DNA of 64,000 bases. It comes from Rhodopseudomonas_A palustris_F (GTDB lineage: Bacteria > Pseudomonadota > Alphaproteobacteria > Rhizobiales > Xanthobacteraceae). Position 1 is the first letter of the stretch; every line of letters begins with the position of its first letter. The stretch is from contig NC_007925.1 in assembly GCF_000013745.1 (NCBI RefSeq), forward strand, positions 5,270,001-5,334,000, in the 5' to 3' direction. Positions 18,664 to 27,633 of the stretch are shown here, piece after piece. A model generated the notes under the pieces. It saw nothing but the letters and a program-made list of their open reading frames with translations, did no database searches and was not told the origin of the DNA. The position numbers were made by a program, and so were the translations under genes.

Positions 18664-19857
18664 ATGCGCGCGCTTGTTTTCGGTTTGATCTGCCTGATGC
18701 CCGCCTCCGAGATCGCGCTGGCGCAGACCAAGGCCACACCCAAGGCGGCGGCGCCGACCACCGAGACGCGGTATTTCACCTCGCTCGACGGGCTGATGGA
18801 CGGCAATGCCGACGTCATCCTCAAGGAAACCCGCCAGGGCAAGACCGTCACCGCGGCCACGCTCGACGTCTGCTATCCCGCCGAGAAGGGCAGCGACCGC
18901 AAGGACCGCTTCGTCGCCGACCTCGCGGTGAGCGGCCAGACCCTCACCGGTTCCACCCAAAGCCTCGGCGACAAGCTGCCGGTCACCATCAAGCTCACCC
19001 GCAAGCCGACCGGCGATACTTTCGAGTTCAAGGGCCAGGTCGGCATCGGCAAGACCGTCACCGAGGTGTCGTCGACCGACAATGCCGATCTCAGCGAAAA
19101 GGAATACCAGGACAACCAGGCCACCGACGACAGCATCGCGGTGGCGCCGCGCGACTTCACCGAGGTCTCGCCGGAGGCCATCGCGGTGCGGGTCAAGCTC
19201 GGCACGGTGGTGGAGTTCCTGAAAGCCCTGAAGGGCCAGAACGTCGCGGTGTCGCTGGCCAGCCTCACGGTCGGCTGCGACGCGCTGCGCGCCGGCGAAC
19301 AGGTGATCAACATCAGCGTCGACCCCGACCGCGCCGCGGCGCTGATCGCCCGCGCCAAGGCCACGCCGGGCGTGGTCGCGGCCGGCTGGACCAGCGGCAT
19401 CATCGACATGGGCCGCGCCATCCGGTTTCCCGCCGCCGAGTGGCGCGACGCCGACAAGCTCAATCGCGACAAGCTCTCCACCGCGATCTCCGACGTGCTG
19501 AGCAAGACGCTGTCGGCGAAACTGGCATCCTCGGTGTGGAGCGACGACACCGGCAAGCTGACGCTGAGCTTCAAGCGGCCGAGCCAGGTGATGCCGGCGC
19601 TGGGATTGACCGAAACCATCGAAGTCACCGCGCTGGCCGGACCCGACAAGCCGGGCGCCACCGATCACATGATGCTGTGGGTCTCCAGCCCCTCGATCGC
19701 CACCGCCGACGAAACCGAAGGGCCGAAACTCGGGCTCACCGATGCCACCAGCAGCGACGAGGAAGCCGAGCCGAAGGACGACAACGGCTCGCTCGATGCC
19801 TTGGCCAGGGACCTGCGCGGCCAGCGCTGGGACCCGGACAAATCCGCCTGGAAGTGA
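18664..19857 (+). CDS. Exported hypothetical protein
   Basis: 397 residues with a short signal peptide (MRALVFGLICLMPASEIALAQ, cleavage after ALA). The rest is soluble and polar, with repeated Asp/Lys/Thr-rich beta-strand-like segments and an acidic C-terminal part (SSDEEAEPKDDNGS). I recognise no domain or catalytic motif. Two cysteines (DVCYPAEK and TVGCDALR) could pair in the periplasm. Base composition and codon use look like those of its neighbours. No operon partner is evident. Confidence 0.75.
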   Translation: MRALVFGLICLMPASEIALAQTKATPKAAAPTTETRYFTSLDGLMDGNADVILKETRQGKTVTAATLDVCYPAEKGSDRKDRFVADLAVSGQTLTGSTQSLGDKLPVTIKLTRKPTGDTFEFKGQVGIGKTVTEVSSTDNADLSEKEYQDNQATDDSIAVAPRDFTEVSPEAIAVRVKLGTVVEFLKALKGQNVAVSLASLTVGCDALRAGEQVINISVDPDRAAALIARAKATPGVVAAGWTSGIIDMGRAIRFPAAEWRDADKLNRDKLSTAISDVLSKTLSAKLASSVWSDDTGKLTLSFKRPSQVMPALGLTETIEVTALAGPDKPGATDHMMLWVSSPSIATADETEGPKLGLTDATSSDEEAEPKDDNGSLDALARDLRGQRWDPDKSAWK

Positions 19858-20002
19858 ACGGCAATCACGCAAGTCGACGGCGCCGGATTCTGCCTGTTTG
19901 ACATGCCGCGGCTGAGCGGCAATGAACGCTGCAAATTGGACATGTCTCGGCAGCGTTCTCGACAGAGAGCCTGGCAGGCTTCTTGGCAGGGTTTTCCGTT
20001 TG

Positions 20003-21448
20003 ATGGCGCGCATGGACGTTGTGGTAATTGGCGCCGGGCTGGGCGGCCTGACGGCGGGTGCTATTCTGGCGCGCGAGGGCCGCAAGGTCGTGGTGATCGA
20101 GCGCGGCAATTCGGTCGGCGGCGCCGCCTCGAGCTACAAGGTCGGCGACCTGTTCGTCGAAGGCTCGCTGCACGCCACCTCCGACCCGCACGAGCCCCGC
20201 GACCCGAAGCATGATGCGCTGAGCCGCGCGGGCGTGCTCGACGCCGTGCAATGGGTTCCGGCCGGTTCGTTCTACGAGGTGCGCGGCGGCCCGTTCAAGC
20301 AGCCGTTCGTGCTGCCGGACAATCTGGCCGCGGCCCGCGCCGCTTTGCTGGCGGGTTTTCCCGAAGCGCGCGCCGGCATCGAACAACTGTTCAACGAACT
20401 CGAAACCGAAGCCGAAGCCGACCCCTCGCTGTCGCTGGCGCAGAAGCTTGATCAGCTGTTCGGCGCCGACGAGGCGGTGAAATGCGCGGTCGCGGCTAAT
20501 CTCGGCTACTATCACGATGACCCGGCGACGCTGGGCTGGCGGCAATTCGCGGGCGCCCAAGCCGCCTTCCTGCGCAGCGGCGCGCGCTATGTGCAGGGCG
20601 GCTCGCAACGGCTATCGAGCGCGCTGGCGCGTGTCATCATGCGCGCCGGCAGCGAGGTGCTGTTGCGCCGCGTCGTCAGCGCCATCACGTTGGATGCGAA
20701 CGGCGCGGTCAGTGGCGTGGTCCACACCGCGCGCGACGGCAGCGATCCGCAGACCGTCGAGGCCGCGCAAGTGATCGGCAACGCCGCGCCGTCCGCATTG
20801 GCCGCGATGCTGCCGGCCGACGCCGGGGAGCAATTGACACAAAGCTACGCCCTGCAACCGTCATCGATCTCGCTGTTCGCGCTGACGCTGGGGCTGTCAA
20901 AGCCACCACGCGACTTCGGCGTCAGCGCCTATTCAACGCAATTGCTGCCGGACTGGATGACGTCGCTGGCCGACTACGCGCAGGGCACCGCGCTGATGGC
21001 CGGGGAGCCGGCCGGCAAATTGCCGCCGCTGGCGATCGTCGATTACGCCGCGATCGACTCCGGCGTGCCGGCGCCGCCTTACGTGCTGTCGGTGGTCGGC
21101 CCGGATGATGTCGCGAATTGGAGCGCGCAGGATGCCGACGCCTATCGCGCCAGGCGGGCGCGCTGGCAGGCTGCCATCGTCGCCGCGCTCGACGCACAGT
21201 ATCCCGGCCTTGCCGCCGCGGTGACGCATTCCTCGTTCAACACCGCGCTGTCGGTGCAGCAATATCTCAACGCGCCGCAGGGCGCGGTCTATGGCTTTGC
21301 GCCGCTGCCGGGGAGCGGCGCCGACCGCTCGCCGCGCACCGTGGTGCCGGGGCTGTATCTCGCCTCGGCCTATGCGGGGTTCGGCGGCTATAGCGGCGTG
21401 GTGCAATCGGCAGCGCTGTGCGCCGACCTGGTGTCGCAGCCGCGTTAG
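20003..21448 (+). CDS. FAD-dependent oxidoreductase (phytoene desaturase/retinol saturase-like)
   Basis: 481 residues from ATG 20003, which starts just before the dinucleotide-binding fold VVVIGAGLGGLTAGAILAREG; an in-frame ATG at 19922 would add 27 residues with no family support. The second part of the FAD motif (VVVIERGNSVGGAASSYKVG) and a C-terminal glycine motif (GLYLASAYAGFGGYSGVVQS) fit the CrtI/retinol-saturase/amine-oxidase superfamily. No carotenoid genes lie nearby, so the substrate is not known. Likely cytoplasmic or membrane-peripheral. Confidence 0.83.
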   Translation: MARMDVVVIGAGLGGLTAGAILAREGRKVVVIERGNSVGGAASSYKVGDLFVEGSLHATSDPHEPRDPKHDALSRAGVLDAVQWVPAGSFYEVRGGPFKQPFVLPDNLAAARAALLAGFPEARAGIEQLFNELETEAEADPSLSLAQKLDQLFGADEAVKCAVAANLGYYHDDPATLGWRQFAGAQAAFLRSGARYVQGGSQRLSSALARVIMRAGSEVLLRRVVSAITLDANGAVSGVVHTARDGSDPQTVEAAQVIGNAAPSALAAMLPADAGEQLTQSYALQPSSISLFALTLGLSKPPRDFGVSAYSTQLLPDWMTSLADYAQGTALMAGEPAGKLPPLAIVDYAAIDSGVPAPPYVLSVVGPDDVANWSAQDADAYRARRARWQAAIVAALDAQYPGLAAAVTHSSFNTALSVQQYLNAPQGAVYGFAPLPGSGADRSPRTVVPGLYLASAYAGFGGYSGVVQSAALCADLVSQPR

Positions 21449-21457
21449 CGCGCGGCG

Positions 21458-21865
21458 TCAGTTGGTGTTGATGCGGAACCGTAGCGGCTGCGCGCCCTGC
21501 AAGGTGACGATATCGCCCTGCCGGGTCCAGGTCGCGACCTCGGAGAGTGCCGCGACCAGCGCGTCGTCGAGCGCGGCGCGCGGCGGCGGGCAATCGCGCT
21601 GCTCGAGCGGGCCGGGCACGAAGATCACGGTGTTGCCGGCGACCGAGAACTGCCCCTTGCCGCCCTTGCACCACAGTTCCAGCCGGACCTCGCCATTGTC
21701 GCCGATCTCCAGGCTAGGCAGCCGCTTCGATCCCGGCTGCGGGGCAGCCTCGAGCGTCATCTCCAGGCCGAACGGGAACTCTTGCTGGGCCTGCGCCGGC
21801 AGCGCCGCCAACGCGACGATCGCGGCAACGGACAGCGCCTGCAAAGACGTGATGATGGACGGCAT
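21458..21865 (-). CDS. META domain-containing exported protein
   Basis: 135 residues with a signal peptide (residues 1-26, ending AQAQ). The mature part fits a single META/HslJ-like domain: LPSLEIGDNGEVRLELWCKGG, a central Cys-Pro (RDCPPPRAALDDAL) and a C-terminal WTRQGDIVTLQG. Such domains occur in periplasmic or lipoprotein stress proteins; molecular function is unknown. It is convergent with the FAD oxidoreductase gene, with only 9 bases between stops. Confidence 0.7.
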   Translation of the reverse strand: MPSIITSLQALSVAAIVALAALPAQAQQEFPFGLEMTLEAAPQPGSKRLPSLEIGDNGEVRLELWCKGGKGQFSVAGNTVIFVPGPLEQRDCPPPRAALDDALVAALSEVATWTRQGDIVTLQGAQPLRFRINTN

Positions 21866-21995
21866 TCGACCTCTCGAAGCAATTTACGATGGGCGGTCGT
21901 TCTACCGAGCGCGGGCGGACTTGGCTAGCGCGGGAGCATTCGATCAGCGCATTGCGCGTGAACGTCGAGGGTGCGATGCCGCGACCCCACGCCGA

Positions 21996-22116
21996 AGCCG
22001 TCATTCCGGATTGCGAGTTCGCAAGAACGAGCAAGTCCGGAATCTATATCCCCTGCGGGGGTTATGGATCCCGGGCTCACTCGCGGCTTGCGCCGCTCGT
22101 GCCCCGGGATGACAGC
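21996..22116. repeat. Intergenic palindromic repeat, family B, copy 2
   Basis: 121 bases, about 90% identical to 13268-13388, with the same inverted ends (GTCATTCC and GGGATGAC). One inner stretch of about 68 bases differs at a single position. It occupies the gap between the META-domain gene and the lactate permease gene. Confidence 0.88.
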
Positions 22117-22162
22117 TTTGCATCTATGATGCGCACCAAGCAATCGGCAGCCGCGTCATCTA

Positions 22163-23827
22163 CTATTTCAACACCATCGCGGTGAACGGATAGACGTAGG
22201 CCTGCAGCGTCACCAAGCCACCGACCAGACAGGCCAGCGCGATCGAGTGCAGGAACACGTAGCGCAGGATCGAACCCTCGTGGCCGTACCAATTGGTGGC
22301 GGTGGAGGCCACCACGATGGATTGCGCGTCGATCATCTTGCCCATCACGCCGCCCGACGAATTGGCCGCCGCCATCAGGATCGGCGACAGCCCGAGCTGC
22401 TCGGCGGTGATCTTCTGCAGATTGCCGAACAGCACGTTGGAGGCGGTGTCCGATCCGGTCAGCGCCACGCCGAGCCAGCCGAGCAGCGTGCCGAAGAACG
22501 GATACAGCACGCCGGTGGCGGCGAACGCCAAACCCAAGGTGGCGTCGACGCCGGACAGCCTGGTCAGCGTGCCGATCGCCAACATCGCCGAGATGGTGAT
22601 CAGCGAGATCGCACAGAGCCGGATGGTGCGGCCGTATTCCTTGATCATCTTCAACGGCGAGAAGCCCATCAGCACGCCGGAGATGATCGCCGCGATCAGC
22701 ATCCCGGTGCCGGTGAACGACAGATAGGTGAAGGCGAACACCGCGCCCTCCGGCGTCGGCCGCGCCGCCACCGGCGGCACCTTGTTGATCATGTTGTGCA
22801 GTTCCGGCACCGGATAGGCGAAGGTGAAGATCGAATTCGCCCAGGTCTTGAACGCGCCGTTGCCCCAGATCAGCATCACGATGCAGACGATGATCCACGG
22901 CAGCAGCGCGCCCCACAATTGCGCGCTGGTCAGCGGCGTGATGTCCATCGGCTTCGGCGCCGCCATGGTGGCGGCGGATTCGTCCTTGCCGCGCAGCTTT
23001 GCCGACAGCCACAATTCCCTCGGCTGCCAGACTTTCAGGAACAGGATCAGGCAGCCCATCGAGATCAGCGAGGCGCCGATGTCGACGATCCACGGATTGA
23101 TGTAGTTCGAAATCACGAATTGCGGGATCGCGAACGACAGTCCGGTGACCAGGATCGCCGGCCAGATCGCGATCATGCCGCGCCAGCCGGCAAACGCACA
23201 GATCAGCCAGAACGGCACCAAGAGCGAGAAGAACGGCAATTGCCGCCCCACCATCGCGCCGAGGATATAGGGATCGATGCCGGTCACCGAGGCCAACCCC
23301 TGGATCGGCGTGCCGAGCGCGCCGTAAGCCACCGGCGCGGTGTTGGCGATCAGCGACAGGCCCGACGCCGCCAGCGGCGAGAAACCGAGCCCGATCAGGA
23401 TCGCCGCGGTGATCGCCACCGGGGTGCCGAAGCCCGAGGCGCCTTCGAAGAACGCGCCGAACGCAAAGGCGATCAGCAGCAATTGCAGCCGACGGTCGGT
23501 GGTGACGCCGCCGATCGCCCGCTGCAGCAATTGGAACCGGCCGGCCTCCACCGTGATCCGGTAGAGGAAGATGACGTTGAGCACGATCCAGCCGATCGGG
23601 AAGAACCCGGTGACGACGCCGAGCAATGAGGCCCGGATCGACATGTTGGCCGGCATGGTGAAGACGAAGATGGCCACCAGATTGGCCAGGATCAGCGCGA
23701 TGATCGCGGCCAGATGCGCCTTGACCTTGCCGCTGGCGATCAACACCAGCAGCGTGACGACCGGGATCGCCGCCACAATGGTCGACAACGCGGCATTGCC
23801 GAGCGGATTATAGAGCTGGTTCCACAT
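22163..23827 (-). CDS. lctP: L-lactate permease family transporter
   Basis: 554 residues from ATG 23827, which has GGGGAGG 7 bases upstream; a longer in-frame version from 23950 adds a basic, non-hydrophobic tail and is rejected. It is a polytopic inner-membrane protein (about 12-14 segments) of the LctP family, which takes up L-lactate, D-lactate or glycolate with protons. Conserved features include FGAFFEGASGFGTPVAITAAIL and SNVLFGNLQ. The glycolate oxidase genes glcDEF lie about 5 kb away, so glycolate is a plausible substrate; this is inference. Confidence 0.93.
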   Translation of the reverse strand: MWNQLYNPLGNAALSTIVAAIPVVTLLVLIASGKVKAHLAAIIALILANLVAIFVFTMPANMSIRASLLGVVTGFFPIGWIVLNVIFLYRITVEAGRFQLLQRAIGGVTTDRRLQLLLIAFAFGAFFEGASGFGTPVAITAAILIGLGFSPLAASGLSLIANTAPVAYGALGTPIQGLASVTGIDPYILGAMVGRQLPFFSLLVPFWLICAFAGWRGMIAIWPAILVTGLSFAIPQFVISNYINPWIVDIGASLISMGCLILFLKVWQPRELWLSAKLRGKDESAATMAAPKPMDITPLTSAQLWGALLPWIIVCIVMLIWGNGAFKTWANSIFTFAYPVPELHNMINKVPPVAARPTPEGAVFAFTYLSFTGTGMLIAAIISGVLMGFSPLKMIKEYGRTIRLCAISLITISAMLAIGTLTRLSGVDATLGLAFAATGVLYPFFGTLLGWLGVALTGSDTASNVLFGNLQKITAEQLGLSPILMAAANSSGGVMGKMIDAQSIVVASTATNWYGHEGSILRYVFLHSIALACLVGGLVTLQAYVYPFTAMVLK

Positions 23828-24100
23828 CGCAGGCCTCCCCATGGTCTTTTTTGAGCGCGCCGACCGTTTGCCGGTTCGGCGACGTGGCAGGGTGGGGGAG
23901 CAGCAAGACACGTTTGCTTGGGATCTCGGCAGGTGCCGAGCGCCGCTCACAAGCTCGCGAATTGGGAAGGCTCCCGCCCCTCGCCGTTACCGGCATGGTA
24001 GGGTTGAGTCGAAGCCTGCGACAAGCTGGCGTCCGTCAAAATACGTACGACTTTCGTCTATAATTCGCGGCTTCGCCCCCGCCCTTCCGGAGAGCCCCTG

Positions 24101-25840
24101 GTGAACAATATCCGCTCCACCCTCGCGACCGTCTGGCGGATCGCGGCGCCGTATTACCGTTCCGACGACAAATGGATGGCCTGGGGGCTGTTGTCGGCGG
24201 TGATCGCCATCGAACTCGCCGTGGTCGGCCTGATGGTGTTGTTCAACCGCTGGAACAACGTGTTCTACAACGCGCTGCAGGAGAAGAACTTCGACGTCTT
24301 CACCTATCAGATCGGGTATTTCTGCGTGCTGGCGGCGATCTTCATCGCGCTCAAGGTCTACCAGCTCTATCTGAACCAGTGGCTGCAGATCCGCTGGCGC
24401 CGCTTCATGACCGAGCGCTATCTCGGCGGCTGGCTGCACGACGCCCGGCATTACCAGATGCAGCTCTTGGGCGACGCCGCCGACAACCCGGATCAGCGCA
24501 TCGCCGAGGACACCCAGCTGTTCGTCGAACGCACGCTGGCGCTCGGCGTCGGGCTGCTGAGCTCGATCGTGACGCTGGGCTCGTTCGTGGTGATCCTGTG
24601 GGGGCTGTCGGAGGCGGCGCCGCTGCATGTGTTCGGCCGCGACATTCCGATTCCCGGCTATCTGGTGTGGGGTGCCTTGATCTACGCCATCATCGGCACC
24701 TGGCTGACCCACCTGATCGGCTGGCCGCTGGTCGGACTGAACTTCCAACAGCAGCGCTTCGAGGCGGATTTCCGCTTCAACCTGGTGCGCGCCCGCGAAA
24801 ACTCCGAACAGATCGCGCTGTTGCGCGGCGAGCCCGCCGAACGCGAGCGGCTGGCGGTGCGATTTTCCCGGGTGGTGGAAAACTGGCTCGGCATCATGAC
24901 CCGCACCAAGAAGCTGACGGCGTTCACCGCGAGCTACTCGCAGGCCTCGATCATCTTCCCCTACATCCTAGTGGCGCCGGCGTATTTCGCCGGCAAGGTG
25001 CAGCTCGGCGGGATGATGCAGACCGCCTCCGCCTTCGGCAGCGTGCAGGACGCGCTGTCGTTCTTCATCACCGCCTACCGCACGCTGGCGGAATGGCAGG
25101 CGGTGGTGGCGCGGCTCGATGGGTTCGAGCGCTCGATCGAGACCGTGACCGCGCTGGCCGCCGAGGCCGATCTGGTTCACGTCGCCACCGCCGAGAGCTC
25201 CGGCATCGCCTTCAACAAGCTGGCGGTCAAGCTGCCGGACGGCACCGCGCTGGTCAGCGCCGACGGCGTGCAATTGCGCGGCGACCAGCGCACGCTGATC
25301 ACCGGCCCGTCGGGCTCTGGCAAATCAACGCTGTTCCGCGCCATCGCCGGGATCTGGCCGTTCGGCTCCGGCCGCGTCGTGGTGCCGACCGGCGCCACGC
25401 TGATGATGCTGCCGCAGCGGCCGTATTTTCCGGTCGGGCCGCTCGACGCGGCGGTCAGCTACCCGGCGGAAACCGGCAGCTACGCCGCGGCGCAACTGAG
25501 CGAGGCGATCACCGCGGTCGGGCTGCCGGCGCTGGCTTCGCGGCTCGAGCAACACGCCCATTGGAACCGGATGCTGTCGCTTGGCGAACAGCAACGGCTC
25601 GGCCTCGCCCGCGCCCTGCTGCACAAGCCGGACTATCTGTTCCTCGACGAGGCCACCGCCTCGCTGGACGAGCCGTCGGAAGCCGCGCTCTACCGGCTGC
25701 TGGCAGAGCGGCTGCCGGGCACCACCGTGGTCTCGATCGGGCATCGCTCGACGCTCAACGCCTTCCATCAGCGCGACATGACGCTGGCCCGCGACGGCAG
25801 CCACTTCGCGCTGAAGGATCAGGTCAGGCTGCCGGCGTGA
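24101..25840 (+). CDS. SbmA/BacA-like ABC transporter, permease-ATPase fusion
   Basis: 579 residues, GTG start. The N-terminal half is an ABC_membrane_2 domain with about six membrane segments (NRWNNVFYNALQEKNF is characteristic of the SbmA/BacA/YddA group). The C-terminal half is an ATPase with Walker A GPSGSGKST (about residue 400), signature LSLGEQQRLGLAR and Walker B YLFLDEATASLDE. This fits the YddA-like exporter branch rather than SbmA/BacA, which lack the ATPase domain. BacA proteins matter for symbiosis and peptide uptake; the substrate here is unknown. Confidence 0.9.
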   Translation: MNNIRSTLATVWRIAAPYYRSDDKWMAWGLLSAVIAIELAVVGLMVLFNRWNNVFYNALQEKNFDVFTYQIGYFCVLAAIFIALKVYQLYLNQWLQIRWRRFMTERYLGGWLHDARHYQMQLLGDAADNPDQRIAEDTQLFVERTLALGVGLLSSIVTLGSFVVILWGLSEAAPLHVFGRDIPIPGYLVWGALIYAIIGTWLTHLIGWPLVGLNFQQQRFEADFRFNLVRARENSEQIALLRGEPAERERLAVRFSRVVENWLGIMTRTKKLTAFTASYSQASIIFPYILVAPAYFAGKVQLGGMMQTASAFGSVQDALSFFITAYRTLAEWQAVVARLDGFERSIETVTALAAEADLVHVATAESSGIAFNKLAVKLPDGTALVSADGVQLRGDQRTLITGPSGSGKSTLFRAIAGIWPFGSGRVVVPTGATLMMLPQRPYFPVGPLDAAVSYPAETGSYAAAQLSEAITAVGLPALASRLEQHAHWNRMLSLGEQQRLGLARALLHKPDYLFLDEATASLDEPSEAALYRLLAERLPGTTVVSIGHRSTLNAFHQRDMTLARDGSHFALKDQVRLPA

Positions 25841-25899
25841 GAGTGTAGCTGAAGGGAAGACGCTGCCGCATCATGCGCGCATCGCGTGCGGGCGTTGGA

Positions 25900-26203
25900 G
25901 TTCGTCGTTGCCAGCGCGGCCGATCTTTGGCCGACCGCGGTAGATGAAGTCGATGGAAGGCGTGCCCCGGACGCAGCTCAACGCGCCGCTCTTGCGGCGT
26001 GGTGCGCTGCAGAGCCGGGGCCGTTACGGAACGCAGCGCTCGGAACGGTCCCGGTTCTGCGAAGCGGCACTGCGTGCCGCATCGGGCCCGGGACACGGGT
26101 GACCGCATAGGACAAGCTCAGAGATGGAAACCCACGTTCTCAGACGACGGCTCCGGCGCGTCGAGCAAGCCCGCGGACCGGATCAAGCTCCGCAATGACG
26201 ACG
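25900..26203. repeat. Composite palindromic repeat region
   Basis: This 304-base stretch fills most of the 423-base gap between the ABC transporter and the porin. It begins TTCGTCGTTGC and ends CGCAATGACGAC, the termini of repeat family A, and contains a second element with GTGCCCCGGACGCAGC and GAGCCGGGGCC. It appears to be one element inserted in another. No gene was recognised in the gap. Confidence 0.65.
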
Positions 26204-26210
26204 GCACACA

Positions 26211-26241
26211 ACAAAAAGGGCGGCAGATTGCTGCCGCCCTT
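26211..26241 (-). terminator. Rho-independent terminator of porin gene
   Basis: On the minus strand, AAGGGCGGCAG and CTGCCGCCCTT form an 11-bp stem with a 4-base loop, followed by a run of five T. It lies just after the porin stop codon at 26264. Confidence 0.9.
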
Positions 26242-26263
26242 CTGAGAAGTCTCGGGAGGAAAC

Positions 26264-27196
26264 TTACTTGACCGCCTGCAGGGTCACGTCAGCCGACAGC
26301 TTGGCGGTGAAGCGCTCGCCGCACCAGTTCGACTCCACACCGTTGGAACCGAAATCGCTGGTGATCGCCTGGCAATTGCCCTTCGACAGGTCGGTATCGG
26401 TGTAGCGCAGGTCGAGGGTGAACACCTTGTAGGTGAAGCCAAGGCCGACGTTCCAAGTGTTGTAATCCGGCAGCACGATGTTGCCGTAGAACCCATCGGT
26501 GCGGCCCAGCCACTGGCGGCCGAACTCACCCGACACGAAGGCGCCGATCCCGCTGGTCCCGAACCAGGTCGGGGGCACGATCACCTTGCCGACCACCGAG
26601 GCGTAGGTGCCTTCGGTGCCGAAGTTCAGGAAGTTCGGCGAATAGAACGCGGTGGCACCCAGCGAGAAGGTGTCGTTGAAGGTGTAGTTCACCTTGCCGT
26701 AAGCTTCGTAGAAGCTCACGTCTTTCTTCATGATGTTGCCGTTGGCGACATAAACGGTATCGAGAGCCAGCGGGCAGGCGCCGGGGGCGATCAGCGAGTC
26801 CGCGCACTTTCCACCCGGATACAGGTAGCCCCAGACGCCGAAGTCGAACGCGACGGGGCCGAAGGTCGGGCGGATACCGCCGTAGATGTCGACTTCAGCA
26901 GCGGCGCGGTTGGTGAAGGAGATGCTCTCGAACGAGGAGCCTACGTAGAGCTGCAGGTTCGGGTTGATGTTGTAGCGCGGCTCGAAATAGGCAGTGACCG
27001 ACGGCTTCTGGTTGGACTGGCTGATGCCGCGGAACACGTAGTCGCTCATGATCGCGCCGCCGAAGGCGACATCCCACGGGTCGAACGCAACGACCGGCGG
27101 CGCCTTGGTGTAGACCTTCGCGGGAAGATCAGCAGCCTGAGCCGAGCCAACCCCAATCGCCAGCACCGCTGCGACCGACAACATAGTTTTGTTCAT
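26264..27196 (-). CDS. TorF family putative porin
   Basis: 310 residues from ATG 27196, which has GGGGA 5-6 bases upstream and begins a clean signal peptide (NKTMLSVAAVLAIGVGSAQA). The longer frame from 27289 lacks support. The mature protein has alternating polar and aromatic beta-strand segments and ends in a beta strand, typical of an outer-membrane barrel. DVAFGGAIMSDYVFRGISQS is the signature of the Gcw_chp/TorF group. Likely abundant and passively transporting; substrate unknown. Confidence 0.87.
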   Translation of the reverse strand: MNKTMLSVAAVLAIGVGSAQAADLPAKVYTKAPPVVAFDPWDVAFGGAIMSDYVFRGISQSNQKPSVTAYFEPRYNINPNLQLYVGSSFESISFTNRAAAEVDIYGGIRPTFGPVAFDFGVWGYLYPGGKCADSLIAPGACPLALDTVYVANGNIMKKDVSFYEAYGKVNYTFNDTFSLGATAFYSPNFLNFGTEGTYASVVGKVIVPPTWFGTSGIGAFVSGEFGRQWLGRTDGFYGNIVLPDYNTWNVGLGFTYKVFTLDLRYTDTDLSKGNCQAITSDFGSNGVESNWCGERFTAKLSADVTLQAVK

Positions 27197-27527
27197 GACG
27201 ATCCCCATCACTTGAAAGACAGTCCAATTCCGGTGCCCCAAGGCCCGACCGACAATCGACTGCTGCACATTGCGTAAACTTGACGCCAATCTGCTTTGGC
27301 CCGGGCGATCCGTGAAGCGAAAAACTCAAGCAGCTGCCGACTTTTTGAGCATTTTGAACGTTTCAAAGAAGGTTGTCCTGCGGTGTTGCATTATGACAAC
27401 AAAACTAACCGCACTTGCCAGTCGTTACTCCGGTGTCCGTAACCCGAAAGTCGCAGCTCCAATCGGCTTAGCCGACCGGACGCAGCCGGAGGCGAATCGC
27501 CGGCGGCCAGAGCCGACCAAGTCGCGC
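27197..27527. other. Upstream region of porin gene, no other gene recognised
   Basis: About 330 bases between the porin start and the H1-like gene's terminator. It holds the porin leader and promoter and no repeat that I recognise. An AT-rich stretch around 27355-27410 (ACGTTTCAAAGAAGG, GCATTATGACAACAAAAC) is the most likely promoter position for the minus-strand porin, but I cannot assign the hexamers with confidence. Confidence 0.4.
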
Positions 27528-27554
27528 AAAAGGCCGCGCGATGCGCGGCCTTTT
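27528..27554 (-). terminator. Bidirectional terminator-like hairpin
   Basis: AAAAGGCCGCGC-GAT-GCGCGGCCTTTT is a perfect 12-bp palindrome with T runs on both strands. It lies 64 bases beyond the stop of the histone H1-like gene and probably ends its transcript. Confidence 0.85.
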
Positions 27555-27585
27555 GGCGTGAGCAATTCGGCGGAGTGATTGCAGT

Positions 27586-27633
27586 GTCACTGCAGTGCAA
27601 TGTCACTGCAGCGCGATGTCACTCCAGCGCGAT
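27586..27633. repeat. Three tandem 16-bp units at the end of the H1-like gene
   Basis: Units at 27586-27601, 27602-27617 and 27618-27633 read GTCACTGCAGTGCAAT, GTCACTGCAGCGCGAT and GTCACTCCAGCGCGAT. The last unit contains the stop codon and last codons of the H1-like gene. Sixteen is not a multiple of three, so unit gain or loss would shift the reading frame near the C-terminus. Confidence 0.85.
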
